DNA of 64,000 bases from Scleromitrula shiraiana (GCA_028455995.1 JABELC010000012.1:62001-126000), one strand, 5' to 3'. Counted from the first letter of the stretch, positions 37,591-50,102 are shown. A program made the numbers and translations. Notes: generated by a model from the letters alone, not told the origin.

Positions 37591-40099
37591 ATGTCTGGAA
37601 GACCGGCGCAGGTTGGCATTGAACGATTACCAGCACGACGTATGAGCAACGAACCTCGAGAATCAATGAATTGCAAATCGTGTAGGAAGAGGAAGGTCGG
37701 TCGATAAGAATGCCCAATTGAAACAAAATTCTCGAACGAATACTAAAGCAATCTTTTTCAGATTAAGTGCAATCGGTTACGACCGACTTGCGAAGCTTGT
37801 CAGGCCTTCCAATGTCCATGTATTTATGGTGGGTGGGGTGATATATTTTTTTAGTAGACCTTCCAAAATTCTTAGCTTTTTTGTTCTAACCAAAATTCTT
37901 CTTTCTATAGACGCTGTACCGAAAAAACGTGGACCGAAAAGAGATGTACTGGAAGCTTTATTAAAAAGGGTGGATGGACTGGAAAGAAAATTGAGAGATG
38001 AGAAGAAGACAAATTCTCCAAATAATATTGATGGAAGTGGTTCTGGCGCGACTGGAGAGGATGAGAATATTGATGATGATATCAAACCAAAACGACCGCA
38101 TTTGGAGACAAGTACAAGCATAGCAGATGAAACGGCTGTTTATTCTCCTACACCTATAAGGTATGTGATATTACCTTCTTAAGAGATAAAGAAGTTTTAC
38201 TAAACAAATGCTAGTGAACCTTCTCCGTCCGTTCAACAAGATGTCCTTTTGGATACTTATTTTGTCCGATGTCATGGCAAATCATATTATATTGTTGATG
38301 AAACTTCAATAAGACAACGAGTACAAATCAATCAAATTCCGACGTATCTTCTGTTTGCAATTTACGCTGTTAGCGCTAGGTGTGTTAATAGACACTTCGG
38401 TTGTTTACTGACAATTACTAATACTTGCCAAGATATACCACACATCCAAATGGATATCATGCTGCAGTTAGGTTGAGTGAAGATTATGCTCATAGAGCAA
38501 GGATGGAGTTAGATATCGATGAACCATCCATGGATACTCTTCAAGCTTTATTACTTCTCGCCATTTCATATACCGCAGCAGGAAAAGGAAAGAAGGCATA
38601 TATGATGCTTGGTATGTCTTTCCCATACGAGCTTGAGCATTTACTAATTCTTAGAAGCAAACGCAATTGGCATGGCAGTCGCATTGGAACTTCATCGGGA
38701 ATTCGATCACTCAATTCGAATGACTCCCATAGAAAGAGAAATACGGCGACGATTATTCTGGACATGTTATGTAATGGATCGGTTCACAGCATGCGGATCC
38801 AAACGACCATCCTTAATCGCCGATAAGTCTATTGTATTACGGTTACCTTCGTGCTCACCCAATCCAGGAACTCTCCCGATAGAAGGAGAATTCTTTCAAA
38901 ATGGATCAAATCTGCACTTCGGTAGCGGGAAAAAGAGTCAAGGGGGTAGCGGAATGCTTATAGATATCGTGCGCATATTGGGAATCACTAACCGTTATCT
39001 CGCAGCTGGAGGTGTAAAAGGCAGGTTATACGATAATTGTTTACCAACTGGAAATTTTACTAACTATGACCCCTTGAAAACAGGCGATTCTCATTTTCCT
39101 TGGCATTCATTATCAAATCTTTCAAAAATTCGTCAGGATCTCGACATGTGGGCTTCGGGAACACAAGATGTTTTCTCCTCCGTTGATACACTATTTGGAC
39201 AACCAGATAGTACGACCCTCGTCCTAAGCAAACTCATCTATCATCTGATACATTGCTTAATCTATCGACCCTTTCTCCCTATTGATCTTGCCGAATTAGC
39301 AGGTACAGGTCAACATCAACCATGGCAAATCGAAGCCACAAATCTCTGTTTCCTCCACGCCAATGCAATCGCCGAATTAGTAGAATTGGGCAAACAGTCT
39401 GCATCGATAGAATGGCCCGCATTCGTAGGCTATTGTATCTGCACTGCGGGCACGGTACATGTACACGGAACACATTATAAAGGAGGAAGAGAAGGCGAAG
39501 TATTTTCCGCCAGTGCGGATTTCCTATCACGAGAAATGCAGGAACTTTCCGAACTACGATATGCATGGTCATCGGTACAACATCAACGAGAAGCTTTACA
39601 AACAATTTATGGATGCCATTCCGATTTGGTAAAATCTTTAGCTAGTAATCCAATGCGATATAGTCCGGTTTTCCATCTCGAGGATTTTTTCGATCGGTAT
39701 AGTGATCTTGGCCAACATTTCGACGGCGCTCACATCTCCTTTAGGGATGTGGTGGCGCCTTCGCCAGATGCATATCAAGGACATGATTTATATGCACCAC
39801 GAGTCAATAATTCCATGAGTGGAGTTTCGTCAAATGACCAATCTACATCAGCATCAGGAGGAGCAGGAACGAAACGAAACTCACACTCTTCTTTCGCGCG
39901 AAAAAGAGGTCTGACGAATGGTCTTAAAGAAAGACCTTTGATGTCTCCAAATGGGCCCGGACCTGGACCTCGCCCCTCAATCGAACAATTACCTCTTCCT
40001 CAACATCGACATCACAGTCTTTTGGATCCCCCTACATTCCCCCATCCGAATGCTAATGATAGAAATTCAAAGAACACAAATTCGAACAATAACAACCCT

Positions 40100-40130
<31 letters not shown>

Positions 40131-40534
40131 CCAATAACAACACTCTCTCCACCCTCCAATCCATACCCTTCTCCCCCGAATCCTACAATTTCCCCCCCCA
40201 ACTCTCATCTCTCGCTCCCAGCAACACCAACACAAACCCCGATCACAACGCCTTCGACCGCATATTCGGACTCACGCACTCGCAGATCCACACCGCGCAT
40301 CAAAACCACAATAATATGAATGGGAACTACGCATTTGGAGGAAGCGGCGCGGATCGTAATGCGATGACGCCGGGAGAAGGGAGTAATAATGAGAGTACGG
40401 GGACGAATGGGGAAGAGAAAGATCCGTTTTTGAGCTTGTTGGAGCAGTTGGTTGAGAATGAGGGGGGGGGCGGTGGTGCTGGTGCTGGTGATTTGGATTT
40501 CTTTTTGGGGGGTGTGGGGGATGATGGGGGTTAG
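37591..40534 (+). CDS. Zn2Cys6 transcription factor with fungal-specific middle domain
   Basis: Six exons are inferred: 37591-37695, 37762-37828, 37911-38160, 38215-38379, 38433-38611 and 38655-40534, giving 881 aa. The binuclear cluster is C28-x2-C31-x6-C38-x6-C45-x2-C48-x6-C55 (CKSCRKRK|IKCNRLRPTCEACQAFQCPC). An intron splits it after RKRK. A basic KKRGPKR linker and a short heptad segment (VLEALLKRVDGLERKLRDE) follow, suited to dimeric DNA binding. The fungal-specific domain (PF04082 type) runs from QDVLLDTYFVRCHGKSYYIV through GMAVALELHRE to REIRRRLFWTCYVMDRF. The C-terminal third is low complexity, with a poly-Asn tract encoded near 40081-40140 and an acidic/Gly-rich end. It should be a nuclear activator or repressor; the target pathway is unknown. 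It lies 5 kb from the QutR-like gene but has no AROM-like part, so it is not QutA. Confidence 0.9.
40081..40145. repeat. AAC/CAA trinucleotide run inside the Zn2Cys6 gene
   Basis: Repeated aacaacaac encodes a poly-Asn tract in the transcription factor's C-terminal region. In-frame length changes here would alter the tract without breaking the gene. Confidence 0.9.
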
Positions 40535-40599
40535 GGGTTGGGTTGAGGCGGGGGGGGGGTTTCTTCGTGGTTTTTCATATCATGATGGTTGCGTGATTC

Positions 40600-40638
40600 A
40601 TTGGATGGATGGATGGATGGATGGATGGATGGATGGAT
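40600..40638. repeat. GGAT microsatellite
   Basis: About nine ggat units begin roughly 70 bases after the stop of the Zn2Cys6 gene, probably in its 3' UTR. Confidence 0.85.
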
Positions 40639-42192
40639 CACATATCATGGTATATCAGTTATAAGGACGATATAAATATATATTCAATCCTTGCCCTCGG
40701 GACGAGAAAACAAATACGTGCAGTTGGGAGGGATACCGGAATGGTATATATATATACACAGGACGTTTATGCGTGGATTAAAGAGATACAATTAATTGGA
40801 TGATTTGGATATGGGGGACACGGAGAAAGGAGGGGTGAGTGCAGAAAATGTATCTTGCATATGCGAGTCCGCTGTAAAGAAGTATGAGGTGGTTTATATC
40901 AATGAAAAGTTATGATATTTCATATCATAGCATATAGGGGCGGGAGATGGGAAGGGGGAGATGGGAAGGGGAAGGGGGAGATAAAGGAAGAAAAGCAGAG
41001 AGACAAATAGGACAAATGAGCAGACAGTAGTGAGTATGCAAATAAGGAGGCAGAAAGCTGGGAAATGGAGGTTTTGGCGGTGCGAGAGGAATGGATTGGC
41101 TCCATACTCTATGTAGTATTTGGTCAATCAATCAATCAATGAATCAATGAATCAATGGAGTAGCTTCAATCGGTTTGTAGATATACACCTTCAACAGCTA
41201 GTATACTATGTATCTATGTATGCATGTAAGGTAAAGAGACAGATAAAAAAGCTAGTAGTGGAAAGAAAGAAAGAAAGAAAGTATTGTTAATTAATTAATG
41301 CAATTTACATATATATTTTCATTTAATTGTTCGCGAACGAGTATAAATATTCTTGCCGAGTTTACAAATACTTATATAATGTGTTCTGGGAGCTGGGTAC
41401 GCGACAAATGGGGAGGGTATGTCTCTCGTCTCTAAAATTAAAGACTCGTATATTTCATCTAATAGAGTTTTCATCATGCATTTCCTACGCCTCCTGAAAT
41501 TTGTGTTTGTGAATCATTTAATAAAGTTCACAGTGCTATCTATTTATTTATTATATTGGATAAAAACGTCATATCGGTATTAGCATCACAATCTCCAACC
41601 CCAAGTCTTAACTATTTCTTACCGCCCCTCCCCCATTCCGCTTCCCCTCAATCTCATCCCACTCTCACTTGGCTAGCAATGGAGAAAGTGGGATGGATGA
41701 AGCGTGGATAGTATCGGTGGGTAAATGAGTGGGGTAAATGAGGCTGAGATGCCACGTGATGAGGAGTTGGAATTGGTGAAGTATATCTGGTATAGTATGT
41801 ATGTTAAGTTATGGTGATGGAAATCGGACCGATTGTATCTCTACTAATAACGAGTTGGAAATGCGGGCGAAGGAAGAAAGGAATTGGGATGGGTTGGGAT
41901 GGGTTAGGATGGTTTAGAGTGGAGGGGAGGGGAGGCAGAGTGCGGGGTACTTGACTTGGTATGGGGATGGGATGCGTTGTTGGGTGGATGTCGGGTTTGC
42001 AGAGGCTTGGTATGCGTGTGTTTGTGGATATATATATTAGGATGGATGTTGGGCGTGTGAAACACCAGATACCAGTTTGTGTTTGTGCGATATAAAGCAA
42101 ATTGTGAGCAGCAACTTACTTATTTGAGATACTCAAAAGTAAAAAGTACAATACTGTAGAAGAAACTGGCATGAAAATTTAACTACAGTAAG

Positions 42193-42284
42193 TAGTGATC
42201 CAGATTACATACTCATGTGCTCCATTACATTACCGACATACGACTGAATATGGTTAGACTAGCGAGGCCAAATCTGGATCACTA
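42193..42284. repeat. 14-nt perfect inverted repeat, 92 bp span
   Basis: TAGTGATCCAGATT (42193-42206) is the exact reverse complement of AATCTGGATCACTA (42271-42284). It could be a hairpin or the termini of a tiny MITE-like remnant; no target-site duplication was identified. Confidence 0.6.
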
Positions 42285-42516
42285 GATCCCAGATCCATAT
42301 AAGCTTTTTCCTTTGGTTGATACCAAGATGTAAACTATCAAGAGGGGCTGAGAGGAGTAATATATAAACTTTATCAAGATCTGCTTTGGGATATAACTCC
42401 TAACTCCTGAGGTGGCTTTAGTAAACCTCCGTTTATAGCTAAGCGTAGATTAGTCAGCAATGGATCGGTCTTTAGGACCGAATCTTCCGTAATTCCGTAT
42501 CTCCATACCCATACAT

Positions 42517-42668
42517 TCTAAGAAATATATCCCACTTCTTATAGGCCCCTTCTTATATATTACATATTGAACTACCTCTTGAAATGATTTTACTCCCATC
42601 CTAAGAAATACATCCCACTTCTTACGGGCCCCTTCTTACATATTGAACCACCTCTTAAAGTGATTTTA
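42517..42668. repeat. Diverged direct duplication (~75 bp x2) with mainly transition differences
   Basis: Copy 1 (42517-42592) and copy 2 (42600-42668) share CTAAGAAATAYATCCCACTT, GGCCCCTTCTTA and ATTGAACYACCTCTT. Substitutions are C/T or A/G, plus one short indel. Confidence 0.75.
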
Positions 42669-43219
42669 TTGCTTTGACATTGAAAAGTCTTGTTGATGAG
42701 ATAAGTTACGTTTAGATATAGTATTCTTCAATCTCAATTAGAACTCTCAATACGAAACAATAGAATAATAATAAGTAGTTAAGAGGAATGACAAAGCAAA
42801 GTCCTGAGATGAACAAAGCGGCGAGAGAGCTTATTAGCTTGGGAAGAGTTCATTGATGACTTTTTCTCATGATTAATCAGTACTAACGCAACTCGTGACT
42901 TGACTTGACCCCATGACTTTTATTAAATCTTGAAAACTAAGCGATTAAGCGATATTTATACGTCACTCTAACCAAACCTCGGTTTACTATCATACTTCTC
43001 CGATGGATCTACAAACAAATCATTTTACACACGAGTCGATCACACATCATCGAAACGGACGACCTCAACTCCAAAATCCATTATTCAACTTTTCCGAAAC
43101 TTCTTGATATGAGTGGAAACAATATAATATTTCTTATGAATGATTTATCTTTTACCTTTTACGTTTTACCTTTTACCTTAAAACTTGTTTTGAATCATAT
43201 TATATAAATGTTTTTAATT

Positions 43220-43492
43220 ATAATTTCTATAATTTCTATAATTTCTATAATTTCTATAATTTCTATAATTTCTATAATTTCTATAATTTCTATAATTTCT
43301 ATAATTTCTATAATTTCTATAATTTCTATAATTTCTATAATTTCTATAATTTCTATAATTTCTATAATTTCTATAATTTCTATAATTTCTATAATTTCTA
43401 TAATTTCTATAATTTCTATAATTTCTATAATTTCTATAATTTCTATAATTTCTATAATTTCTATAATTTCTATAATTTCTATAATTTCTATA
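43220..43492. repeat. 9-bp minisatellite, unit TAATTTCTA
   Basis: About 30 essentially identical copies. Because 9 is a multiple of 3, one frame is open throughout (repeating Ile-Ile-Ser); this is not evidence for a protein. Confidence 0.97.
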
Positions 43493-44659
43493 AATCTTAT
43501 TGGATAATTTATATTGGAAATTAGGAATAAGTTAAGGTCTTAAGGTCTACCAAGTTGTTTGTCATGCCATGTGCTACTAAAATCGATGATTGCATCTTTT
43601 TTTTTTATTTTTTTTTTATTTTCCTTGTCTTCTCTTCTCTTTTCTTCTCTTCTCTTTTCTTCTCTTCTCCCAGTTACAGATCCAAATTCCAAATTTGCCC
43701 CTGGAAAACCAACATTATGTATCTACCGATCGGATACATGGCGTTCGAACTAATAGAACTACTACTGGTACTAGGACCCAGAACGTTAACCATTCGCTTG
43801 GGATCCGACCTTATGGAGGGAAATAAACCTCAATTGTCGGAGTAAAATCAAACCTTTATTTTAAAAGAATAGGATATGATTTGTTTCGGTAAGTCGAGGG
43901 AAGTTCTAGGCCAGAGTTGAGTTGAGTTGAGTTGAGTTGAGTTGAGTCGAGTAGGAAGGGAAAATATAAGTTTGGGTGAGTTATCTAGTTAGGATATGAT
44001 CGTCGTACCTGCTTGAAGATTTCAATTTGCAAAGACATTAAGAAAAAAAAAATTTCATAACAATACATCGCAAATACATCTCATTAATTCGAATAATATA
44101 CATACACATATACATATACATATATACATATATACTCACATAATTATTTATTTACTACTTATCTACTCATAATCAAACACAAGAAGAGAATAGCAATCAA
44201 ACTTCGTTTTCGTGTTATATATAACTCATACCGCAATCGATTGTAAGACGACGAATATACGATATCAAACCGAGGTTGACTTCATTCATTTGATAGTGGT
44301 TGGCAAACACGAAGAAACCGAACCTCGATAACTCAGATAACCCAATCGATTCGACGAATATAATTTATGAATAGAGGTCAAGAATACTAATATATTGAAA
44401 AAGGGAAGGGAATACAAACACAATTGTATTTTATTTCCTAATTCCTACTTCCTCACATTTTGTGAGGTTATACAATTGACCGCAAGACCTAACGGTAACG
44501 GAAATTCGGAAAATAATTCACAACACAAGAGGAGAATGGAATTGCAGAAATCGTTCTATTTGAATACGTAGGTGGGAATTGAAGTACTTGTTTTTTTTTA
44601 GAGAGAAAATAAAAGGAAAAAGCCTATACAAGTATAATACTGTATCGAAATTCAATTCG

Positions 44660-47600
44660 ATGTCGACGTCGACGGCAACTCCAATCGATTTGCTGCATTC
44701 GCGCAGCAACGCAGTTTTTGTCGTTACTACTATTACTATTATACTATCGACTATATTTGTGGTGGCGAGATTGGTGAGTAGGTTTGCGATTGTCAAGACG
44801 AAGACATGGGATGATTGGTTTATGATAATTGCATGGGTGAGTTTATTTCTACCGGAAAGGAAACATGGAATTAGAAATATACTAATGTTATGTCAAAGTT
44901 TATTGCATTTGGATTAAGTTTTGCAATTGATTATGGAACAAGCAAAGGATTGGGAAGACACGATGTTGATCTCGATCCTGAATGGATCCCTTCTCTCAGA
45001 AAGGCCGAATATGCTTTTACAATTCTTTATGTAGGTGAGAATGGAATTTTGTAGGAATAGTTACTGATACATACTATAGAACCCTGCATTGATGGCAACA
45101 AAGAATTCGATCCTCATATTTTACCTTCGGATGTCGAGAAATACTCAAAAAGTTCTCCGATATGCCTCATATGCTACATTGGTTGTTGTCAATCTAGCTG
45201 GAGTTGTTCTCACATTTCTCAATGCTTTTCAATGTAGTCCTGTTCGTGGTGCATGGACTGATGAAGTGGATGGAAAATGTCTATCCATTCTCACTCTATA
45301 TTTGGCATCAGCTCCAGTTAACATCATAACGGATCTAGCAATACTGGTCTTACCAATTCCCGTTCTAACTGGAATGCATCTTCCACAAAGACAAAAAGCC
45401 ATTCTTGTGTTTACATTCGCTATGGGTATCTTTGTAGCTATTGTTGACGTTGTCAGGATTTATTATTTACAGCAAGCATCTAGCGAGTTCGACTCAGCTG
45501 TTATGGCCCATTCGAAACTAGGAACTGGAAATGATTTTGCTTACAATGCATCATTGGCATTCATGTGGTCTGCTGTTGAGGTCAATGTTGGGATTGTTTG
45601 CGCCTGTATTCCTACATTGAAACCTCTTGCTAAACAAATATTACCGTCAATGATTACGGATCGCGTTGGAGGTCATACTCATACGGGCCCGGATGAGGAA
45701 TTCGACTCGATGAAATCTGAAGTGGGTCACGATCAAAATAGGCCTCGTAGGACGGTCTCGATGCCACGGGTTACTCCGTTCCTGCAGGCACCTTTACCCC
45801 CGGACACTCAACCTGTCGATTTTGCAAATGAGGAGGAGTCAATAGATATGGTGGATTTCTTGACAGGTGCTAATGAGGCGCATACGGGAGCGTCAGAAAA
45901 TAGTGAAGAAGAGTCAGTAGACATGATAGAGTTCTTGACAACTCCTGATATGGCGCATACAAGAGCACCCTTACCTCCAATATCTCCTTTATCTAATCCT
46001 CACTCGCCATCCGTTAATACTTACCCTGGGGGGCATAGGGAAGAAGAGGAGTCAGCGGATACGATGCATTTCTTGACAATGCCTGTACGCACGAACACTG
46101 CTCGTACTTCTGCGACACAAAATTCGACGTATTTCGGATTTGTCAATATGAAGAGACCAAAAAGTATGATGAAAACATTCGGGCTAGAATCGTTCAAATA
46201 CTGTACTTTAGTCACCATTCTTTTCTGTCTTTGGGGACTTTCTTATGGGTTGCTCAATACCCTCAATAATCGAATCGCGCAATTAGCCAATATGACGACG
46301 AATCAGACCATAGGATTAGCCACCGCCTACTTTGGAGCATATCTCTTTGGACCATTAACACTCGGTCAGTGGGTACTTAGAAAAAACGGATTCAAAGCGA
46401 CCATCATTTCCGGACTTATAATATATGGAATAGGGACATTGATGTTCTGGCCATCAGCAGTTCTAACATCATTCACCGGATTCTTGATTTCAAATTTTGT
46501 CGTTGGCTACGGTTTATCTGTTCTCGAAGTTTCTGCTAATCCTTTTATTTGCTTGTGTGGGCCAACCCAATACGCCGAATCTAGATTACTACTTGCACAG
46601 GGTATACAAGCTGGTGCAAGTATGGTTAGTCAAACCCTTGCTCAAAAGGTATTCTTCAATACAAACAAAAGACATCTCTCACTTGTCGATGTGCAATGGA
46701 CATATCTTGCTATAGCATTATTCTCGATCATTCTTACTCTATTCTTTTATTACACGCCGCTTCCGGAAGCATCAGATGCCGACCTTCAGTCTCAATCCGA
46801 GCATTTGGATATCTATCCCACTCGCAAGTTTAAATTCATGAGAATCTCTGTCATTTTTACGACTTTATTCCTTGGCATCTTCGCACTTACCCTCTATGTA
46901 TCAGCTCAAGAATGTATATCGAACTCTTTTCTTCCCCTGGTGGAATCGCATATCACCGCGCCCCAAACTTTCGAACAGGTTGTCAATCTTTCATCCAACA
47001 ATTATTGGCTCCTAGGACATGCTCTCTTCGCCATCGGCCGCTTCCTCTTCTCCGGGCTCTGTCTTATCTTTCCTCCTCGCTTTCTCATATTCATCGCCAT
47101 GCTTTCCTGCGCCGTTTTTAGCATCATCATCTTCGCCTGTAAGAACATCTCTCCTGCCGCCCTCGCCGGTCTCACCTGCGCACTCTTCTTCTTCGAAGGT
47201 CCTATCTTTCCCCTCATCTACGCTATCTCTCTAAGAGGCATGGGAAGATACACCAAGTGGGCGGCAGCGGGCCTTACCGCTTCCGTCGCAGGCGGTGCCG
47301 TTTTCCCATATATTGTTCATGCGGTGGATATTATTCATACGGTTCAGTATGCTTTTGTGGTTATTATGGTGCTGTTTTTAGTGGGGCTGTCGTTTCCGAT
47401 TTATCTTAATGTTGGGGGCGAAAAGGTTAGACACCAGATTGATCCCAGGGATGGGAGGATGGGTAGGGAGGTGTGGGATGGTAATGGCGATGGTGAGAGA
47501 GATGGAAGGGTGAGAGAGAATCGGGGCGAGAGACCGGATACTCCAATTAGGAGGTTGAGTAGGAAGTTTTCGTTTTTGGTGAGGAAGTTGAGTGGTGGAG

Positions 47601-47761
47601 GGAAGAGTGGGGAAAAGGGTAGTGGGGAGTTGCCGACCGTGGAACATAGGGAGATGAATGAGATGGCCAGGGGAAGTGGAAGTGGAAGTGTAGGTGGAAG
47701 TGTAGGTGGAAGTGTGAGGGGTAGTAAAGTTGGCAGTGGGAGGGAAGGGAACTCACAATAA
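44660..47761 (+). CDS. Fusion protein: rhodopsin-like 7-helix domain + FucP-type MFS transporter
   Basis: Exons 44660-44836, 44899-45030 and 45080-47761 give 996 aa. Residues 1 to ~290 are a fungal rhodopsin-fold membrane domain (PTH11/SAT5-like, PF20684 type): helix 1 AVFVVTTITIILSTIFVVARL, TKTWDDWFMIIAW with the conserved W-DD (50-52), ATKNSILIFYLRM, FQCSPVRGAW, PVNIITDLAILVLPIPVL, and WSAVEVNVGIVCACIPTLKPL. A ~180-residue hydrophilic linker follows with three EES-x-D-FLT repeats (from residues ~354, 379 and 424). From ~475 to ~878 comes a FucP-like MFS domain (TLVTILFCLWGLSYGLLNTLN..., NPFICLCGP, ESRLLLAQGIQAGASMV). The tail is basic and Ser/Gly-rich. The third exon is uninterrupted across both domains, so the fusion is encoded in one frame. 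Sensing plus sugar transport is inference only. The ATG at 44660 is the first in frame. Confidence 0.85.
45830..46080 (+). repeat. Three in-frame coding repeats in the linker of the fusion protein
   Basis: Copies start near 45830, 45905 and 46041, encoding EESIDMVDFLT, EESVDMIEFLT and EESADTMHFLT. The first two lie 75 nt apart and also share the following GCGCATAC (AHT), so they look like a tandem duplication at DNA level. Confidence 0.85.
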
Positions 47762-50102
47762 ACCTTTATTAGTTTTGTATTATTTGGGATGGGATGGGAC
47801 CAGATCAAGCACGGTACGGTTGGTTAATGGGTAATGGATAGTTGGTCTGTGCTGGGCAGATCTTATTTGGTTTGGTGTTCGGTCTGGGTTTTGGCTACCT
47901 ACTTGCTTATTGGATGGGTTCGACTCTTGCTCTTTAGCGTGGTGTTTATGGTTTGGGGTTATAGGTTATGGCTATGTTATTTTATACCCCGTACTATAAC
48001 ATGTATTATGTACGCGAGGAAAATGGGGAACGGAACGGAAGGGAAACAGGAAAAAGGGAAAAGAGCCCAGGGTGGGTAGGTTGGGTTTGGAATCGATTAA
48101 CATGGGATATGTAATGGATTATTCTGGCTGGCGTATGTTCATAAATGAATGGTGGGTGCTGGCTGGCTGGCTGATTAGATGATCTGTTGGTGTTCGGAGA
48201 GTTGCATGGAGAAACGATATGTCAATAGTTTAAATATCTAGACTAGAATCTTCACCAAATCTATACCTCGATAGATATATCACCTCAATCTCAAGTTCAT
48301 ATCATCAATTGTTTATAATTCCGATAGACTGATTTGCATATCCCTATTTTTATTATTTCCAAAAGCTTGGAGATTTCAGTTTGATTGGAAAATCACTCCG
48401 TTTTTTTATGATGCCGATGTCAATATTTCTTTTGGGGGGGGAACCGTACATTAGTACGTCCCGTCCCGTCTTTGGGTTCCATACCAATTTAATTATATCG
48501 CCATTCATTTCATCCATTTCATGTCGAAGGACCGAGAACTCTCTATCAAATAAAGACGATACTGCATACTACCAATACTAGCGTTACTATGCGCTGGGTA
48601 GACACGCCAAACCAATTATATATATCAGCAACGTTACCCACATACTATTTTTAAAATCACTTATTCTTAGTTTTGATCCCCGAGGAACGAGTAATACCTA
48701 CTAGTAGGTGGAGATTGAAGATGATGTTTTTTAACGGTACTCTCATAATTCTTGTTGTGTATTCAGTGTCTAAAATTATACCTCCGGGCCAATTCTAGCA
48801 CCATTTTATGTATCTATCTCGTTTGTGGAGCTTTGATTCCATGGATGATATAGTATACTAGTTCAATCCTGATGTTGATTCCCAAACTCGGATTTGCGAC
48901 GCTCTGGGTGTTTTATCTTTGTTTATCGATAGGCTGAGGGGTGCTTGGGAAGTGTTACTTGAGAGAGCTGAACCAGTGTCGAGACTCAAGATTTCGCGGG
49001 ATGGATCTTGCTGAGTTATGTTTAATCTTCTTCTGCTGTTACTACTCACTATTCCTATTGCTGCGGTTCTTGATTCAGGGGCTGTGGATCTCTAGTTAAG
49101 TTCGTGACTGTCATTCTTGTTCAATCTCAAGTTCAGAAGTCATCACCATAGAGTTCCCGGAAGCGTCTTCAGCTCTTTTCTTAAACGTGAGTAAAGTTGA
49201 TATAAATGAAAGCTATAATCTGATATTAATCATATTCTCAATTCATGTTCTTCTTGATGCACATCTGTATTCCTGATTAGCATCGCTGTGTATTGCATAC
49301 TGTACAATTTTATAAGATTCGATTTCTTCAATTTCAGTATCAGAGATGAGAGTCGTACCTGTAGTATCCCGACTCTTACATGTGAAAGATGCGCCGAATA
49401 AGGAAGTTTGTGGGATGGAAAATATGTTCAATATTCCGTCAGAGTTGTTGTATTTCTAAAATATCTATATTAGTACTTTCTTTCTTTCCCAGATATACAC
49501 TAGTGTCCGCCTTTGCGTTTAACATTCAAGTTTGAAGGTCACAACCGTGGAAATTCCAAAGCTTCGTTTCTCCTTCCTCTGGAGTGAAAGTCTGAGAAGT
49601 GATACGCTATATCAGACTTCATAGGATAAAAGTCACGCCGTAAAATCTCATCTTCCTCCTATCCTGAAAGTCTGTTCCGATTCGCGTTTCTAAGATATGC
49701 AACAAAATGGGATCTCGGATCTTAGGTTTCGATTAACCACTATGGATGCTTGATGTTTGACACCTGGGAGTACTTCAGTTGAAGACAAAGTTGACGACGG
49801 ATCTTTTTTTCATTCAGCTATATTCGGCACGGTGAAAAATTCGTGTGATTCGATAAAAACATAATGAATTTGCATTTTGGTCTTTCGATCCCTATCAACA
49901 GCTACAGTCATCCAAAGCGCAAATAATTCCCATTGAAAGTCTCACAGAAGGAAATACACGAAGTAACCTAAACTTTGCAGCAAAGAGTATATATAATCCT
50001 CAAAAACACCATACCATACCATACCCCAAGCAAACAATCCAGTGCAAATGCGACCACAAGACGGCACCGTCTTCAATTCAAACCCCAACATAAGAACCCT
50101 CC
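47762..50102. other. Spacer between convergent fusion gene and 2EXR gene
   Basis: No gene recognised. Short frames on both strands (48381-48581, 48858-49049, 49243-49431) lack motifs. GGGAT-like repeats follow the fusion stop at about 47785. Confidence 0.5.

Larger units (their letters stand above)
40535..44659. other. Repeat-rich spacer before the rhodopsin-MFS gene
   Basis: No gene recognised. Contents: GGAT run (about 40600-40638), ATCA run (41125-41157), GAAA run (41262-41281), a 14-nt inverted repeat (42193-42284), a diverged ~75-bp direct duplication (42517-42668), a 9-bp array (43220-43492), a TTTTC/TCTTC stretch (43588-43665), a GAGTT run (43915-43948) and ATACAT repeats (44098-44140). 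Frames over 43208-43507 and 43555-43845 are repeat-derived. Confidence 0.6.

Noticed and set aside
30506..40534. A complete quinate-utilisation cluster
   Set aside because: Only a QutR-like gene is present; the neighbouring Zn2Cys6 gene lacks the AROM-like part of QutA, and no permease, dehydrogenase or dehydratase gene was found.
43208..43507. 99-codon open frame of repeating Ile-Ile-Ser
   Set aside because: It is entirely the 9-bp tandem array read in a frame divisible by three; there is no gene context.
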